From contig NZ_JAUNEC010000046.1 of the NCBI RefSeq assembly GCF_030525755.1, forward strand, positions 1-13,154: a DNA stretch of 13,154 nt. Direction: 5' to 3'. Positions 11,746 through 13,154 of this stretch are shown one piece after another; position 1 is the first letter of the stretch; each line of letters starts with the position of its first letter. The DNA comes from Alysiella sp. Lineage in GTDB: Bacteria; Pseudomonadota; Gammaproteobacteria; Burkholderiales; Neisseriaceae. A program made the position numbers and the translations under genes. A model generated the notes under the pieces. It worked only from the letters and a program-made list of their open reading frames with translations, did not search any database and was not told where the DNA came from.

Positions 11746-12891
11746 ATGAAAATTTCCACCCAATTTGACGGCGGTGCCGTTATCGTAAAAGATTTGAGCA
11801 ATCCCGAACACATCCGTTTGGATTTGCGACCAGACAATGCTTCTGATTTCAAACAATGGTTTTACTTTCGTCTACAAGGTGCAGCTTATACACCATGCAA
11901 ACTGCATTTTGAAAATGCCAGCCAAGCCACTTACCACTACGCGTGGGACGGCTACCAAGCCTGCGCATCTTACGACCGCCAAAACTGGTTTCGCGTACCC
12001 ACAACATACGAAAACGGCGAACTCATCATCAGCCACACGCCACTTGCCAACAGCATTTACTACGCCTATTTTGAACCCTATTCACACGAACAACACCTGA
12101 ATTTACTTGGCGAAGCACAAGGCAGCGGTTTATGCCAAATTGACGATTTGGGCAGCACCGTTCAAGGACGCGACATCAACTTGCTGACCATAGGCAACCA
12201 AGCTGAAAGCGATTTAAAAGTTTGGGTCATCGCACGCCAGCACCCAGGTGAAACCATGGCAGAATGGTTTATGGAAGGCTTCTTATCACGCCTACTTGAC
12301 CATCAAGACCCAACTGCCCGTGCATTGTTGGACATCGCTACTTTCTATGTTGTCCCCAATATGAACCCAGATGGCAGTGTCCTTGGCAATCTGCGTACCA
12401 ATGCCGCAGGCGCAAATTTAAACCGTGAATGGCTGGAACCCAACACCGAGAAAAGTCCCGAAGTGTATTATGTACGCGAAAAAATGCACGAAACAGGCGT
12501 TGATGTATTTTTAGACATTCACGGCGATGAAGCCATACCCTACAATTTTGTGGCAGGCACAGAAGGTGTACCCAACTACAATAAACGCATCGCTGCTTTG
12601 GAAAAGCTATTTAAAACCGCCTTTCAGGCAGCCTCCCCAGATTTCCAAGACGTACACGGCTACGAAAAAGACGCAGCAGGTCAAGCCAATTTAAGTTTGG
12701 CAACCAATTATGTGGGCAATACTTTCCGCTGTCTTGCCTATACTTTAGAAATGCCATTTAAAGATAATGACAACTTACCTGATGATGACTTTGGCTGGAA
12801 TGGACAACGTTCACTGCGTTTAGGCGAAAGCATCTTGTCACCCATACTCGCCGTTTGCCACGAATTGGTACGCGAACATGAACCAAATTAA
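11746..12891 (+). CDS. M14-family zinc carboxypeptidase, cytosolic carboxypeptidase-like
   Basis: Probable zinc metallocarboxypeptidase with no signal peptide, so cytosolic. Its substrate is unknown; eukaryotic relatives remove C-terminal glutamates from tubulin. The 381 residues contain an N-terminal beta-sandwich domain typical of the cytosolic carboxypeptidase subfamily (about 1-120; FKQWFYFRL at 35-43), then the peptidase domain: zinc ligands H166 and E169 in QHPGETMAEW, YVVPNMNPDG (201-210), substrate-binding NLNRE (224-228), third zinc ligand H259 in LDIHGDE and catalytic E335 in TLEMPF. All catalytic residues are intact. A perfect DUS at 12623-12634 encodes FQAAS. The gene appears monocistronic. 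Confidence 0.9.
   Translation: MKISTQFDGGAVIVKDLSNPEHIRLDLRPDNASDFKQWFYFRLQGAAYTPCKLHFENASQATYHYAWDGYQACASYDRQNWFRVPTTYENGELIISHTPLANSIYYAYFEPYSHEQHLNLLGEAQGSGLCQIDDLGSTVQGRDINLLTIGNQAESDLKVWVIARQHPGETMAEWFMEGFLSRLLDHQDPTARALLDIATFYVVPNMNPDGSVLGNLRTNAAGANLNREWLEPNTEKSPEVYYVREKMHETGVDVFLDIHGDEAIPYNFVAGTEGVPNYNKRIAALEKLFKTAFQAASPDFQDVHGYEKDAAGQANLSLATNYVGNTFRCLAYTLEMPFKDNDNLPDDDFGWNGQRSLRLGESILSPILAVCHELVREHEPN
12623..12634 (-). repeat. Perfect DUS inside the M14 peptidase gene
   Basis: TTCAGGCAGCCT, the exact reverse complement of AGGCTGCCTGAA, encodes part of AFQAAS (residues 292-297) between the third zinc ligand and the catalytic Glu. Confidence 0.8.
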
Positions 12892-12903
12892 AACATCATC
12901 ACA

Positions 12904-12954
12904 TTGACATTATTGCTGATTTGATTTTAATTCCCAACGGAAAATCAGTATAAT
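12904..12954 (+). promoter_or_regulatory. Candidate tandem promoters upstream of miaB
   Basis: TTGACA (12904-12909, perfect) with TTTAAT (12926-12931, 5 of 6) at a 16-base spacer. A second perfect -10 TATAAT lies at 12949-12954 without a clear -35. Either would make a miaB leader of about 150-200 bases containing a DUS hairpin. The first box begins 13 bases after the peptidase stop. Confidence 0.45.
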
Positions 12955-12972
12955 GTGTTTTTTTCGCGTTTC

Positions 12973-13002
12973 AGGCTGCCTGCAAATCTTTTCAGGCAGC
13001 TT
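12973..13002 (+). terminator. Imperfect DUS inverted pair upstream of miaB
   Basis: AGGCTGCCTGCA (12973-12984) and TTCAGGCAGCTT (12991-13002), each one mismatch from the DUS, can pair through GCTGCCTG/CAGGCAGC. It may be the terminator of the peptidase gene, but it lies downstream of the candidate miaB promoters and could attenuate them. Confidence 0.5.
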
Positions 13003-13020
13003 TAAACATTTACAATGATT

Positions 13021-13061
13021 GTAGGGTGCAACTTATTGCACCACATCATCATGTTTTAAAA
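13021..13061 (+). repeat. Small intergenic repeat, GTAGGGT family, copy 2
   Basis: GTAGGGTGCAA-CTTA-TTGCACC (13021-13042) is a short palindrome followed 10 bases later by GTTTTAAA. It matches the copy at 3081-3043 in start, palindromic core and the distance to GTTTTAAA. Confidence 0.5.
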
Positions 13062-13068
13062 ACCAATC

Positions 13069-13087
13069 AGCCCCGCAATTACGGGCT
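13069..13087 (+). repeat. Short hairpin just upstream of miaB
   Basis: AGCCCCG and CGGGCT pair with one bulge around CAATTA. ACCTGACG follows; GGGCTACCTGAC (13083-13094... reading from GGGCT) loosely resembles an Eikenella-type uptake sequence but with two mismatches. It lies about 20 bases before the start codon. Confidence 0.35.
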
Positions 13088-13107
13088 ACCTGACGAAAGC
13101 ACAAACC

Positions 13108-13154
13108 ATGAAAAAAGTTTTTATCCGCACTTTTGGCTGCCAAATGAACGAATA
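13108..13154 (+). CDS. miaB: MiaB, tRNA methylthiotransferase (3' part outside window)
   Basis: Radical-SAM enzyme that converts i6A37 to ms2i6A37 in tRNAs reading UNN codons. Only 15 codons are visible: MKKVFIRTFGCQMNEY-type start, with the first cluster-binding Cys of the N-terminal MTTase domain in TFGCQMNE (residues 8-15). This N-terminus is highly characteristic. The identification rests on this short stretch. No clear Shine-Dalgarno is seen before the ATG (ACAAACC). Confidence 0.85.
   Translation, partial: MKKVFIRTFGCQMNE

Noticed and set aside
1595..13002. Regularly recurring 12-mer as a possible CRISPR repeat
   Set aside because: Copies are irregularly spaced, occur on both strands and inside genes, and match a known uptake-sequence word; there is no spacer array or cas gene.

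Overview
The window looks like a core chromosomal segment of a Neisseriaceae bacterium. The main evidence is a dense scatter of the 12-mer AGGCTGCCTGAA. There are nine perfect copies on the two strands (chance would give about 0.002) and many one-mismatch copies. From memory this is the Simonsiella-type dialect (AG-simDUS) of the neisserial DNA uptake sequence (DUS). The protein families agree: a di-heme membrane cytochrome c5, PilU, FtsH with a GSPGTGKT P-loop, and a YhdE-type Maf. A naturally competent oral member related to Simonsiella, Alysiella or Conchiformibius is my best guess; the species is not determined.

Layout from left to right. ftsH (+) enters truncated at the left edge and ends at a DUS hairpin. 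pilU (+) has its own promoter and a DUS inverted-pair terminator. A 359-base spacer with small inverted repeats leads to recG (+), whose start and stop codons both lie inside DUS-like 12-mers. A block on the minus strand follows, clpS-clpA-maf, with a 4-base ATGA overlap between clpS and clpA. Next come a cold-shock gene with a long leader (+), fabI (+), a short element with terminal inverted repeats, a CopZ-like metal-binding protein (+), a convergent tRNA-Arg(CCG) on the minus strand, the membrane-anchored cytochrome c5 gene (+), an M14 carboxypeptidase-like gene (+), and the first 15 codons of miaB (+) at the right edge.

The genes are mostly single-gene housekeeping units: membrane and cytosolic proteolysis (FtsH, ClpS/ClpA), type IV pilus retraction (PilU), replication-fork rescue (RecG), nucleotide sanitation (Maf), fatty-acid synthesis (FabI), respiration (cytochrome c5) and tRNA modification (MiaB). 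I found no phage, CRISPR, toxin-antitoxin or defence system and no clear new multi-gene system. The most interesting signals are how the uptake sequence is built into genes: DUS-supplied start and stop codons, Ala-Ala C-termini and recurring Ser-Gly-Ser peptides. Others are an altered N-degron pocket motif in ClpS, a possible MITE between fabI and the copper-chaperone gene, and a two-copy intergenic repeat family.
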